NCBI RefSeq assembly: GCF_022346545.1
Contig: NZ_JAKRNU010000001.1
Coordinates: 728,716 to 792,715, forward strand
Length of the DNA stretch: 64,000 nucleotides
Origin: Sporosarcina sp. ACRSM
Lineage (GTDB): Bacteria; Bacillota; Bacilli; Bacillales_A; Planococcaceae
Direction: 5' to 3'
The notes beneath the pieces were generated by a model that had not been told where the DNA came from, did no database searches, and saw nothing but the letters and a program-made list of their open reading frames with translations. Shown piece by piece: positions 1-8,759 of this stretch; position 1 is the stretch's first letter, and the number at the start of each line of letters is the position of its first letter. The position numbers and the translations under genes were made by a program.

Positions 1-689
1 CTGTCGTCATCGTATTTTACCCCTGCTCCAAAAGTTTGTGTCAACCTTGCAACTTTGATAGGAATTCCAAATTGATAAAAATAAGCACTACATAAACATT
101 CAACCATTCTTTTACTTTCCGAATAACTACTCCTGACCTTCAACGGGTCAATAACACCAAAATCCGTTTCCGAAATCAAATTATTAGGGAAATCCATTGC
201 TCCATATACTTCCAATGAGGATAAATAAACCAATCCCTTTACACATTTATCTTTCGCTAAATTAAGTATATTTTCAGTGCCTCTCAATGCGACTTGAATC
301 GTTTCTACGGGATTTGAAATAAAAATTTTAGAACTTGTAACACTTGCTCCATGAACGATATAATCTACAGGCCCTTCTAAATTCAATGGTTGTGTAATAT
401 CTTGATATACCATGTTCAAACGCGAGTCTTTCAACAGATGCCTGAAAACTCGTTCAGCTTTATTCACATCCCTTGCAAGAGCAATAACTTTTATATTTGT
501 TTTACAAAGTTTATTAAAACTTATAAGGGACTTGACTAGTTGAGACCCCAATAATCCCGTTGCTCCTGTAACGAAAACGGTTTTGTTTTGAAGTTCACTT
601 AATGGGATATTACTATTTGCTATGCTTTTCAAATCTTCCAAAAGAATTTCGTCGTTTGAAATGTTCGAAAAGGTCATACTTCTATTCAT
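1..689 (-). CDS. NAD-dependent epimerase/dehydratase (extended SDR), 3' end outside the window
   Basis: The first 229 or so residues of an extended short-chain dehydrogenase are visible, reading leftward off the window edge. A Rossmann motif GATGLLG lies near residue 46 and the catalytic YSESK (YxxxK) is near residue 200. The ATG overlaps the TGA of the upstream cytidylyltransferase gene (ATGA), so the two are probably translationally coupled. Pairing of an IspD-like cytidylyltransferase with an SDR and LicD is typical of loci that make an activated polyol or sugar for surface glycans. The substrate cannot be told from the sequence. The first 35 residues before the Rossmann fold are longer than in minimal SDRs. 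Confidence 0.85.
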   Translation of the reverse strand, partial: MNRSMTFSNISNDEILLEDLKSIANSNIPLSELQNKTVFVTGATGLLGSQLVKSLISFNKLCKTNIKVIALARDVNKAERVFRHLLKDSRLNMVYQDITQPLNLEGPVDYIVHGASVTSSKIFISNPVETIQVALRGTENILNLAKDKCVKGLVYLSSLEVYGAMDFPNNLISETDFGVIDPLKVRSSYSESKRMVECLCSAYFYQFGIPIKVARLTQTFGAGVKYDDD

Positions 690-1423
690 TGTTTTACCTC
701 GAATCCAAATATTTGAGAGTTCTCTCGAGCCTCATAAATTGCTCTAAATATATAATAGTCCGTAGGAGTTGTAATTTTGATATTTTCGGTACCACATTCA
801 ACTATGTGTAAGGAAGAGCCATAGTATTTCATTAAAGTTGCTGAATCAGTCATCTCCTTTATCCCATCTCTTATAGCATTTTTGTGCACTTTATAAATGT
901 CTTTCAAATAAAAACTTTGTGGAGCCTTTGCGATTCTTGCGACCGCTCTATCCGCAATCTCATTGATCGTACTTCTTGAATCAACCGAAACAACAGTTTC
1001 TTTTACTCTTCCTACCGTGATAGCAGAACCAAATTTTCGCACTGCTTCTATATTATCAGTTATTAACTGTTCAGAAATAAGTGGTCTTACTCCGTCATGT
1101 ATTAAGACAATCTTATCCTCGGCTTTTTCACAATCATTATAAATAGCTTGCAGGCCGTTGTATATTGATTCTTGTCCTGACTTCCCTCCTTCAACAATCC
1201 ACCTTACTTTTTTTAAATTAAATTTCTTAATAGACTCTTTTAATTCTTCTATCCAGGATGAGAGGCACACTACTGCGATATCCTGTACTTCTTGATGTCG
1301 TTCAAAATACTCTAAAGTATGGATAATAATAGGTTTTCCGTATAATTCCAGAAATTGTTTAGGTTTAGATTTGCTATTCATTCGCGTTCCCGTTCCACCA
1401 GCAAATATCAGTGCTGTTGCCAT
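686..1423 (-). CDS. IspD/TarI-family cytidylyltransferase
   Basis: 245 aa, full length for the family of CTP-dependent nucleotidyltransferases. The CTP-binding signature GGTGTRM is at residues 9-15, followed by KPKQF. IHDGVRPL lies near residue 110 and the C-terminal IKITTPTDY near 215. Members make CDP-methylerythritol (IspD) or CDP-ribitol/CDP-choline-type donors (TarI, LicC). The position between an SDR and a LicD phosphotransferase argues for a CDP-activated polyol or similar group used in glycan decoration rather than isoprenoid synthesis; that is inference. It is separated by 2 nt from the end of licD upstream, in the same operon. Confidence 0.88.
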   Translation of the reverse strand: MATALIFAGGTGTRMNSKSKPKQFLELYGKPIIIHTLEYFERHQEVQDIAVVCLSSWIEELKESIKKFNLKKVRWIVEGGKSGQESIYNGLQAIYNDCEKAEDKIVLIHDGVRPLISEQLITDNIEAVRKFGSAITVGRVKETVVSVDSRSTINEIADRAVARIAKAPQSFYLKDIYKVHKNAIRDGIKEMTDSATLMKYYGSSLHIVECGTENIKITTPTDYYIFRAIYEARENSQIFGFEVKQ

Positions 1424-1425
1424 AT

Positions 1426-2301
1426 TTAGTGTTTCCCTTCAGTAAAAATTGGTTCAGTAAGCTTAAAACTAGAACATGGGATATGACTCGTTCTTTCATT
1501 TTCAGGTGGCGGAGTCATATAATCTCCATAAATCGATTTCAGATACCAATCAAATTCAGCAAATGCAAAAAAATTATGACCTTCAAATTCATATTCAACA
1601 AGCTCAGCAAAGAGTTTCCTTGGAAATCCGTAAACATTCCCTTTAGGATGGGGTGAGCACATATGCCGTATTAAGTCCGATTGTTGATTTAGATTACATT
1701 GGTTTGCTAACATATTTCTATATTTGAATACTTTGTTTTTTGGTAATTTAGATATAAGCAAATACCATATTCGTTTTAAATAATTAGGATGTACTTTTTT
1801 TCCGACTTCTGACCATAAAGTGCGTCTGATGCAAAAACATAGAAAACGATGAATACGCCGTAGCACATAATTATCTGGAACAGAATCCATCGTGAAAACG
1901 TCAATAAAAACCCCGTTTTTTGACTTCATATGCTCGTGACCAGCACGCACATATGAAGTCCCCTTTCGTAATAAACGTGCATATCCCCAGCGATAATGTT
2001 CATCTGTCTTATAATCCTGCAAAAAAAATCGATCATGATCCAGTTCCATCTTACATGCTTCAAAAAAGCGGTTGTAATCTTCCCTCATAATGACAATATC
2101 GGCATCCGGATCCCAAGGTATAAAACCTTTATGTCTTACCGCTCCTAAAAAAGTACCTCCATCAAGTGAATATGGAATATCATACTTCCTGCAAATTCTA
2201 TCGAATTCCACCAACATTTCCAGCATAATCTTCTGCATTTTTCTTATTTCTTCAACAGTCGGTTCTATGTTTTTTATACATGCCCTCATTTTATATCGCA
2301 T
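1426..2301 (-). CDS. LicD family phosphotransferase
   Basis: 291 aa. The LicD hallmark is at residues 48-70: GGT, then LGAVRHKGFIPWD, then acidic residues D64, D66 and D68. LicD proteins transfer phosphocholine or another phospho-group from a CDP donor to a cell-surface glycan. The neighbouring IspD-like cytidylyltransferase could supply the donor. The start ATG at 2301 follows AGAGG at good spacing. The gene sits 23 nt after the pyruvyl transferase gene and 2 nt before the cytidylyltransferase gene. The acceptor is unknown; flagellin or another surface glycan is plausible because hag lies in the same direction a few genes upstream. Confidence 0.9.
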   Translation of the reverse strand: MRYKMRACIKNIEPTVEEIRKMQKIMLEMLVEFDRICRKYDIPYSLDGGTFLGAVRHKGFIPWDPDADIVIMREDYNRFFEACKMELDHDRFFLQDYKTDEHYRWGYARLLRKGTSYVRAGHEHMKSKNGVFIDVFTMDSVPDNYVLRRIHRFLCFCIRRTLWSEVGKKVHPNYLKRIWYLLISKLPKNKVFKYRNMLANQCNLNQQSDLIRHMCSPHPKGNVYGFPRKLFAELVEYEFEGHNFFAFAEFDWYLKSIYGDYMTPPPENERTSHIPCSSFKLTEPIFTEGKH

Positions 2302-2324
2302 AGTATTCCTCTTTTTTTAAAAAC

Positions 2325-3503
2325 TCATTTTATCAAATTAATAAAGCCATTCAAATATTTATCGGTTTCTCTCATTAGCTTTAGTCTTTTAGCATGATCA
2401 TAATTGGATTTCAGCTCTTTTTGTAATAAATCTACAATATATTTAGCATTAATTTGCTCCACGCTAACATAGTTAGCATTTTTTCCAATTAACTCGCCAA
2501 ACATTCTTACTTTTTCATTCCATATTAAACCAATTGCTGGGATATCCAATGAGTAGGCAGTAATACATGCATGTAAACGAGCACCGATAATACCATTAAA
2601 CTGTGCAACTGAATTAACAAATTCAACAGTATTTTCTGGTCTAGCCAAAAGCTTAGATTTATCGATGTTCATTCTCTCCAATAATTCCTCAGCAAACTGA
2701 TAATCAGACGTAAAACCATTTGAAAATATTTTCCAGCGAATACCTCTATGATCTAGTTCTTCAATAATTTTCTGATATAGATCAAACATTTGTTCTTCGG
2801 TAAAATAAATGCCATATCTCAAAAAAATGTCCTTTCTTATAACTCCTATTCCTATAAAACAACTTTCCTTCTTCGTAATATTATAACATTCCGGAATATA
2901 GAAAGCCGGATCGCCTGCTAAAGCCGTCACGATTGATTTATTGCTAAGATATTTCTCATTTAATAAATATAAATTATCTCGAGTCGTTATAACCTTCACA
3001 CAAGATCTATTGATAGCTTTTTTCAGCTTTTGACACCTTGGATCTTCCGAATCATATCCCTCTACACCAACAGCATTTAGCATTACTGGAATACCTTTTT
3101 TCTTTGCTATTTTAGTAATCATATCTACTAAATAATTCAATTCTTGTGTTTTAAACTTGATAAAACCTCCCCCAGAAAAAATAATAGCATCAGCATGCTC
3201 AAGTTGTTCTTTATAATATTGATATAATTTTATCCACCATGCGAAGTACTGAACATAATAGAATACGGTCTTAGATTTCTTAATGAATTTTAGTGATTCT
3301 AGTGTCTTCAGTAAGTTAAAGCATTTTAATCTAGTCGGTAAATGAATTTTACAAAAAGAATCATACGGGGCAATATCCACAAAGAATGTTTCAACAAAAC
3401 CATCTCCGTTTTTTCGAACTAGATATTGTGTCGTTTCTGCAATGACTTGATCACCCATGTTATTAAAATTATTCAATCCGACCAAAGCAATTTTCTTTTT
3501 CAT
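2325..3503 (-). CDS. Polysaccharide pyruvyl transferase family protein
   Basis: 392 aa, matching the CsaB/PssM-type pyruvyl transferase family. The N-terminal LNNFNNMGDQVI, the central FSGGGFI near residue 112, and the C-terminal GARLHACITAYSLDIPAIG near residue 325 are the recognisable family blocks. Such enzymes add a ketal-linked pyruvate from PEP to a sugar in exopolysaccharides, secondary cell-wall polymers or glycoprotein glycans. It lies between the glycerophosphotransferase-like gene and licD on the same strand. The start ATG at 3503 is the first Met, with MKKKIALVG typical of this family. Its acceptor sugar is unknown. Confidence 0.88.
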   Translation of the reverse strand: MKKKIALVGLNNFNNMGDQVIAETTQYLVRKNGDGFVETFFVDIAPYDSFCKIHLPTRLKCFNLLKTLESLKFIKKSKTVFYYVQYFAWWIKLYQYYKEQLEHADAIIFSGGGFIKFKTQELNYLVDMITKIAKKKGIPVMLNAVGVEGYDSEDPRCQKLKKAINRSCVKVITTRDNLYLLNEKYLSNKSIVTALAGDPAFYIPECYNITKKESCFIGIGVIRKDIFLRYGIYFTEEQMFDLYQKIIEELDHRGIRWKIFSNGFTSDYQFAEELLERMNIDKSKLLARPENTVEFVNSVAQFNGIIGARLHACITAYSLDIPAIGLIWNEKVRMFGELIGKNANYVSVEQINAKYIVDLLQKELKSNYDHAKRLKLMRETDKYLNGFINLIK

Positions 3504-3558
3504 AAAAAAACCTTTCTATAAAAAATCATAATAACGAGAATATATATTCACGCAACAA

Positions 3559-5043
3559 TTAGTTGATAGTGCAAGATAATCCCTTTATGTAAGAATAGAT
3601 CTTATAACCACAGTCCCCATTAGAATTGACTATCGAATTCTTATAATCTTTTATTCTTTGTTTCTGCATTGGATCTTGTTCATTATTTACCATTTCAATG
3701 AATTTACTAATAGATATCCCATCATTAGAGAAGTAGCAAGAGTAAACATCGGAACTCAGTAAAACTTCTTCCTTAACATATTTGGAACTTTCTAAGGAAA
3801 GGATTGGCTTCCCAGTCACAATATACGTACGAATTAATGAGCTTCCATCTGATATCATCGCATCTGAAGCTTGTATAGCAGAAGCCGCCTTCTCACTTTC
3901 ATCCAAGATTGCATTTTCACTATTCAAGATGAAATTTTTCAGAATTTCGAACTCTTCCTCTAACTCTGGTCGCATAGATGAGATTGTTGCATGCATTAAC
4001 GGGTGAGGACGCCAAATAAGAACATTTTCCCCACCTTCAAGAATTACTTCTATTGTACTTTTTAACTCTTTCATATAATCACGTGTATTTAAGAGCCTTG
4101 CTAAGCTACTATTTAACAAAATAATCTTTTTTCCTCTTATTATCTCCTCCCATTCTTTAGGAATTTGATTAATATGCAGCAGATTTAAAATTGCATCTAT
4201 TTTAGGTGAACCCAAAGCTACTACTTTATCAGGTTTAATTCCATTTTCAATATAAATTTCTTTTAAAACCTCTGATTGAACAATAACTTTAGTTGCATTT
4301 AATACTCCATTTGTTACACATTTGGATGCAGCATCCTCAGCCTTTCTATAAGCACCCGCTATAAAATACGGAACATAAACTAACATATCCGTATATTGTT
4401 TTAATCTATCTGAGTAAAATTCGGGCGAAACCGAAGTAATGAGATTGTTTCCATCGTACGGATTATGAAAATAGATTACGTCTGGTCTTCGTTTTGCAAT
4501 ATCATACTCCTTATAAGAAACTATGGGTACATTATTGGTTAGAAAATGCTCTCCCTCATAATTAAATTGCTTGAGTAATCCTTGTGAATCACGTTCATAG
4601 TAGGGTATAGGCATTACATAACTATTACATTTCGGATCGTCCTCTGCTGACAGCCATATACTTTCCAAGGAGTCCCACATGGAATATTTATAAGGAATGA
4701 ATAGTACCTCCAATTTAACTTCCGATTCATCTTTCAGCTCTTTTATCAGTGTTTTTAAAGCTTTACAAAACTCTCGAATATCTTTTGAAGGACTTTTTTC
4801 ATACTTTTTATTCTCAACTGCTGATGTCAACGCATTTTGTGCAGTTATAATGATTGTTTTATAATTTAAGTAGCTTGTCTCTGTCAAACCTTCCTCTAAA
4901 TTTCGTTTTATAGATTCAAGGGCAGTATGACAATCTTCAGAGACTAGGATAGCATTTGAAGTTTCTGCTTTTTTTATATATTGCCCTCCTTCCTTAATTG
5001 TTAAAGCTAACTCTATCATTTGATTACGAATATGATGCCTCAT
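3559..5043 (-). CDS. CDP-glycerol glycerophosphotransferase-like protein
   Basis: 494 aa. The C-terminal half resembles the TagB/TagF-type Glyphos_transf fold: a central HNPYDG block, VVALGSPK near residue 280, WRPHPL near residue 345 and DGSSLIRTY near residue 407, which correspond to the donor-binding region of that family. The N-terminal 120 residues are helical and not recognisable. Family members transfer polyol phosphates from CDP donors, so with LicD and the cytidylyltransferase the locus has three polyol-phosphate-type proteins. The exact activity is uncertain. The gene is about 50 nt upstream of the pyruvyl transferase gene in a probable operon. Confidence 0.75.
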   Translation of the reverse strand: MRHHIRNQMIELALTIKEGGQYIKKAETSNAILVSEDCHTALESIKRNLEEGLTETSYLNYKTIIITAQNALTSAVENKKYEKSPSKDIREFCKALKTLIKELKDESEVKLEVLFIPYKYSMWDSLESIWLSAEDDPKCNSYVMPIPYYERDSQGLLKQFNYEGEHFLTNNVPIVSYKEYDIAKRRPDVIYFHNPYDGNNLITSVSPEFYSDRLKQYTDMLVYVPYFIAGAYRKAEDAASKCVTNGVLNATKVIVQSEVLKEIYIENGIKPDKVVALGSPKIDAILNLLHINQIPKEWEEIIRGKKIILLNSSLARLLNTRDYMKELKSTIEVILEGGENVLIWRPHPLMHATISSMRPELEEEFEILKNFILNSENAILDESEKAASAIQASDAMISDGSSLIRTYIVTGKPILSLESSKYVKEEVLLSSDVYSCYFSNDGISISKFIEMVNNEQDPMQKQRIKDYKNSIVNSNGDCGYKIYSYIKGLSCTIN

Positions 5044-5079
5044 TCAATGACTCCTTTTTCAAATCTATTATCTTCTATA

Positions 5080-6714
5080 TTATATTTTATTAAGTTTATT
5101 TCTAGTTTCTTTACTAAGAAATGATTTTCTTCCATTCATTACCGACAGTACTTCTTTTGAATCCAAGACTACAGCCTGCTTAAATACTGAAACAAAAAAA
5201 TTCTCTTCCAAAATTGTAAGCTTTTTATTTTTTTTCTTAAAAAGCATATTGTATAAGTTTTCTAACGGCTGATCATACTTTATCTTGTAAAGAAACTCTT
5301 CAAATACACTATTTTTAGTATTCAAAGTCAAAAGAATAAAATCAACAATACTAAAAATGCCGGTCGCAAGTAGCGAAACGATTTCTTGAGGATTTTTCTT
5401 TATAAGCGTATCAATAACTTCTTCACTACATTCATCCAACTGTAAATTTTTCATCAAAAGAGCTTCATTTTCACTAGTTGTAAGCGCTGGATTATCTAAA
5501 AAGGAACGACTTAACTTTTGAACATTTATGATTGGAACAGAGAGCAAGATTTTTGATATTCTCACCGGGTTCATAGTTGTTTTATTCACCATATTATTAT
5601 TCAGAAAGTCAGATAAATCCTTTAGTGAAGAATATTTCCCAAGCAAGGTAATCAATTTTATCCATAGTTTATCATCTGACTCATTTAAGGACAGCGCTTT
5701 TGAATAACTTTGAACTGCCTTGTGGAGTTCATTTTCTTTTTCATATATTTCTCCAAGATATCTAAGTGGTGATAATTCTAAAAAGTCAATACTAGTGTCT
5801 GAAACCAGATTACCTTTCTGTAATAAAATATCTTCAAATATTTTCTTAGAACGTTTATATTGCTTTTTATCAAAATAGATAGCCCCTTTATAAAACTTAA
5901 AATCTACAAGGTTAGGATATATTTTCTCGCAAGATTCTAGTATTTCTAAAGCTTCCTCATCTCTCTTGCTTCTATGTAATGTTTCTGCCAGATATAAAAG
6001 AAGCTTTTTTACCCAATCTAAATACATATCCGGTTTTAAAGTATATGCTTTTTGATAGTAAGTAATAGCCTTATCTAATTCTTCCAAGTTTCTATATTCA
6101 TTTCCAATAAAAAAGTAGTCCATTGGTTCTTTTTCTTTTTTATTTAGCAATAAATTCAAATTTCTTTCAAATTTATTTTTTTCATTCATTACATCTGCCA
6201 AGTATCCTGAATGAAAAAGCTGAAAATCAATTGTCCCTTTGTTTTCTTTCGAATCAACATGTGCTAATATTTCATGTACGTTTCTGTAGTAAGAAATATC
6301 ACCGTTATTTTTATATAACCGTTCGTGATAATTTAATGAAGTATTTTCACCATTTTGTCCAACAAAACTAACAATTTGAACACCGATTATATTGAACTTT
6401 GGTGGCTTTTCTACTAATTCAACCTTCAGCTTTTGAAAACTCTCTCTTTCCACAAATTCGTCTGCATCTATAGCAAAAATCCATTCGCCTGTTGCTTTTG
6501 AAGCTGCATAGTTCCTAGCTTTTGAAAAATCGTCTACCCATTCAAAGTCATACACATTATTAGTATATCGAAGTGCAATTTCTTTTGATTGGTCGTTGGA
6601 ACCTGTATCCACTATAATTATTTCATCAGCTATTCCACTTATCGAATCAAGACATCTACTCAGAACTTTTTCTTCATTTTTAACAATCATACATATAGAA
6701 AGAATTGGTTTCAT
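5080..6714 (-). CDS. Family 2 glycosyltransferase with TPR repeats
   Basis: 544 aa. The N-terminal 200 residues form a GT-A glycosyltransferase 2 domain: ICMIVKNEE, VDTGSNDQS and AIDADEF (DxD) are visible. This is followed by TPR-like helical repeats at about residues 200-350 (a DYFFIGNEYRNLEELDKAI-type block) and a poorly conserved C-terminus. The longer reading frame starts at a GTG at 6723, but GGGAG is 8 nt before the ATG at 6714, so that start is preferred. Proteins with this domain order are often found next to flagellin genes or in S-linked glycopeptide clusters. As the first gene after hag on the minus strand it is a good candidate flagellin glycosyltransferase (inference). Confidence 0.85.
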   Translation of the reverse strand: MKPILSICMIVKNEEKVLSRCLDSISGIADEIIIVDTGSNDQSKEIALRYTNNVYDFEWVDDFSKARNYAASKATGEWIFAIDADEFVERESFQKLKVELVEKPPKFNIIGVQIVSFVGQNGENTSLNYHERLYKNNGDISYYRNVHEILAHVDSKENKGTIDFQLFHSGYLADVMNEKNKFERNLNLLLNKKEKEPMDYFFIGNEYRNLEELDKAITYYQKAYTLKPDMYLDWVKKLLLYLAETLHRSKRDEEALEILESCEKIYPNLVDFKFYKGAIYFDKKQYKRSKKIFEDILLQKGNLVSDTSIDFLELSPLRYLGEIYEKENELHKAVQSYSKALSLNESDDKLWIKLITLLGKYSSLKDLSDFLNNNMVNKTTMNPVRISKILLSVPIINVQKLSRSFLDNPALTTSENEALLMKNLQLDECSEEVIDTLIKKNPQEIVSLLATGIFSIVDFILLTLNTKNSVFEEFLYKIKYDQPLENLYNMLFKKKNKKLTILEENFFVSVFKQAVVLDSKEVLSVMNGRKSFLSKETRNKLNKI

Positions 6715-6735
6715 ATATCTCACTCCCGTAACAAT

Positions 6736-6790
6736 GTAGGTTCATCAAAAAAGTCGTACTGGTTGAGTACGACTTTTTTGATGAACCTAC
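6736..6790 (-). terminator. Strong bidirectional hairpin between hag and the glycan genes
   Basis: Perfect 25-bp inverted repeat (6736-6760 and 6766-6790) with a 5-nt loop. The inner core AGTCGTACT/AGTACGACT is followed on both strands by a run of six T, so it can act as an intrinsic terminator in either direction. It lies after the hag stop and just before the glycosyltransferase start, so hag read-through into the glycan operon would be limited. Confidence 0.85.
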
Positions 6791-6815
6791 CTCTAAAAAG
6801 AGATAGGTTATTTTT

Positions 6816-7670
6816 TTAACGTAGCAATTGCAGAACGCCTTGCGGTTGCTGATTTGCTTGAGCTAGCATTGCTTGGGCAGCTTGAGTCAAGATGTTGTTC
6901 TTAGTGAACTCCATCATTTCCTTAGCCATATCAACGTCACGGATACGTGATTCAGCCGCAGTTAGGTTCTCTGAAGAAGTGCCTAAGTTGTTGATTGTAT
7001 GCTCAAGTCGGTTTTGCATAGCACCAAGATTAGAACGTTCAGTAGCAACAGTTTTAATCGCTTCATTGATAGTTTCGATAGCCGTATTAGCTGCAGCTTG
7101 AGTACTAACATCAATACCTGATCCTGTTTTACTGTCTCCAGTACCAACTGAAAGTGATGTAGCATCCATTTTAGAAATATTCAATGTTACGTCCTGATCT
7201 TTGTTAGCCCCGATATGGAATGTTAGTGCCGAACCGCCAGTTGATGCAAATGAACCGTTCATTAATGTTTTTCCATTAAACTGAGTAGTTTCAGAAATAC
7301 GAGTAATTTCTTTAGCAAGCTGGTCTACTTCTTTTTGAATCGCAGCTCTATCAGTATCATTATCATTTGTATCATTTGCGGATTGTACAGCTAATTCTCT
7401 CATCCGTTGAAGAATAGCATGTGTTTCGTTCAATGCACCTTCAGCAGTTTGGATCAAAGAGATACCGTCTTGTGCATTTTTAGAAGCCATATCCAAACCA
7501 CGGATTTGACCACGCATTTTTTCGGAGATTGCAAGTCCTGCTGCGTCGTCTCCTGCACGGTTGATTTTAAGACCTGAAGATAGTTTTTCTAGGTTTTTAG
7601 ATGCCTGTGTGTTGTTAGCACCTAGTTGGCGGTGTGTGTTAAGTGCCGCGATGTTGTGGTTAATTCTCAT
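6816..7670 (-). CDS. hag: Flagellin, major filament protein
   Basis: 284 aa flagellin. The N-terminal D0/D1 block starts MRINHNIAALNTHRQ and includes SSGLKINRAGDDAAGLAIS. The C-terminal block ends ANQQPQGVLQLLR. The central variable region is short (about residues 140-195), as in many Bacillales. It polymerises into the filament after export through the flagellar type III system. The start ATG at 7670 has a strong AAGGAGG site. It is preceded by a sigma-D promoter and two CAAGGA motifs in the leader, and follows csrA/fliW, the usual arrangement for translational homeostasis of Hag. Confidence 0.97.
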   Translation of the reverse strand: MRINHNIAALNTHRQLGANNTQASKNLEKLSSGLKINRAGDDAAGLAISEKMRGQIRGLDMASKNAQDGISLIQTAEGALNETHAILQRMRELAVQSANDTNDNDTDRAAIQKEVDQLAKEITRISETTQFNGKTLMNGSFASTGGSALTFHIGANKDQDVTLNISKMDATSLSVGTGDSKTGSGIDVSTQAAANTAIETINEAIKTVATERSNLGAMQNRLEHTINNLGTSSENLTAAESRIRDVDMAKEMMEFTKNNILTQAAQAMLAQANQQPQGVLQLLR

Positions 7671-7679
7671 TGTTTGTTT

Positions 7680-7714
7680 CCTCCTTGAGTGTGTATGTTC
7701 GGGTCACGTCCTTG
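7680..7714 (-). promoter_or_regulatory. Two candidate CsrA-binding sites in the hag leader
   Basis: Two CAAGGA motifs lie in the hag 5' untranslated region: one (7680-7687, read on the minus strand CAAGGAGG) overlaps the ribosome site and the other (7707-7714, CAAGGACG) is about 27 nt upstream. In B. subtilis CsrA is known to repress hag by binding two GGA sites in the leader, one over the Shine-Dalgarno. With csrA and fliW adjacent, the same control is likely here. Confidence 0.65.
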
Positions 7715-7785
7715 TGAGCCGAATAAGTAGTATTGTTTGCGGAGTCAAGAGCCGGCCGAACTATTGACTGCCGCTTACAGTAATA

Positions 7786-7812
7786 ATATCGGATTGGTTG
7801 TTGGGATGTTTA
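7786..7812 (-). promoter_or_regulatory. Sigma-D promoter of hag
   Basis: On the minus strand TAAA (7809-7812), a 15-nt spacer and TCCGATAT (7786-7793) match the sigma-D consensus TAAA-N15-GCCGATAT at all but one base. It lies about 115 nt upstream of the hag start. Confidence 0.85.
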
Positions 7813-7963
7813 GTAGAAATGGGAAAGTTTTTGTAGAACTTTTTGAAGCTAGGATAATAGCCAGACTCTAAATATCTCTTGTTCTCTAGGTGCTACGTAT
7901 TGACACATTTCGCTGTAGAATACGGATGGATCTCAGTGCTTGGCACCGCTTGGGGTTTCAGAT

Positions 7964-8191
7964 TCATTCTGTGGTTTTATTTGTCAGTCGTGAAAAGAGT
8001 GTAGCGTCGAGTGTTAGGGCTTCTGAGTTTGATTCTGAAATGGAGTGGATGAGTTCACCACGTAAGATATCGACGGATTTTGGTGCTTCGATGCCGATGC
8101 GAACGGTGTCACCCTTCACTTCTAGGATACGAATTTCAATGTTGTCACCGATTTTAATTGTTCCGTTTGCTTTTCGAGAAAGTACGAGCAT
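7964..8191 (-). CDS. csrA: Carbon storage regulator / translational repressor CsrA
   Basis: 75 aa, the normal length. It starts MLVLSRKANGTIKIGDNIEI and has the conserved VRIGIEAPKSVDILR block. CsrA is a small dimeric RNA-binding protein that binds GGA motifs. In Bacillales its main known target is the hag leader and its antagonist is FliW. The gene starts 3 nt after the fliW stop, with GGGAAGG as the ribosome site, so the two are coupled. About 150 nt without a gene separate its stop from the hag promoter. Confidence 0.97.
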   Translation of the reverse strand: MLVLSRKANGTIKIGDNIEIRILEVKGDTVRIGIEAPKSVDILRGELIHSISESNSEALTLDATLFSRLTNKTTE

Positions 8192-8194
8192 AGG

Positions 8195-8644
8195 TTAGGC
8201 CTTCCCTTCTGTTGCTGTGACTTGATTACCGATTGGGTGGCGCAAAGAGAATTTGTTGTCGTTTAGGATCATTTGTTTTGCTTTTTTAGTGTTAGTTTGG
8301 AAAATAAGTGGAGCTTGTAAGTTAATCGTTGATGTTTCGAATGGATCTTTTAGTGAAATGACACCGAGAACAAAGACAACTTCTTCTTTTTCAATGTTTA
8401 ACAAGTCAATGGTTGGTTCGTCAATATCAAATGAGTAGTTTTCGACGAGGTTATATGGGTTTGCGACGATAAAGGCGACTTCAGGTGTTGTCATGGATTG
8501 GAGCACTTGAAATGCGCTGTTACCTTCTATTGAAAGAAGAGCGAATTGGTTTTCATCTTCGAAGCCTGGAATTCCTTTTGGAAAATCCCATAGTTGGTCG
8601 GGATGGATTTCAAGTTCACCGTGGAATTTTGTTTGGATGTTCAT
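8195..8644 (-). CDS. fliW: Flagellar assembly factor FliW
   Basis: 149 aa from the ATG at 8644, which has AAAGGAG at good spacing. A longer in-frame start at 8707 would overlap the terminator region and add 21 unconserved residues. The sequence FPKGIPGFED near residue 22 and the C-terminal NLQAPLIFQT are family blocks. FliW binds both flagellin and CsrA. When flagellin accumulates in the cell it displaces FliW, which then no longer blocks CsrA. It is located directly before csrA. Confidence 0.95.
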   Translation of the reverse strand: MNIQTKFHGELEIHPDQLWDFPKGIPGFEDENQFALLSIEGNSAFQVLQSMTTPEVAFIVANPYNLVENYSFDIDEPTIDLLNIEKEEVVFVLGVISLKDPFETSTINLQAPLIFQTNTKKAKQMILNDNKFSLRHPIGNQVTATEGKA

Positions 8645-8730
8645 GCTTGTCGCTCCTTTGATGGGATTTCTAGTAATGGTTTTAACTATTTTCTTATGAA
8701 ATAGCATAGCATGTTGCTGTTTTCCTGCAT

Positions 8731-8759
8731 AAAAAAAGAACGTATTGGATGACGTTCTT
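8731..8759 (-). terminator. Intrinsic terminator after yviE
   Basis: On the minus strand an 8-bp stem AAGAACGT/ACGTTCTT is followed by a run of T, immediately after the yviE stop. It separates the flgM-yviE operon from fliW-csrA. Confidence 0.8.

Noticed and set aside
7813..7963. Small gene between csrA and hag
   Set aside because: Open frames here lack ribosome sites and no conserved peptide is recognisable; best seen as leader/spacer DNA.
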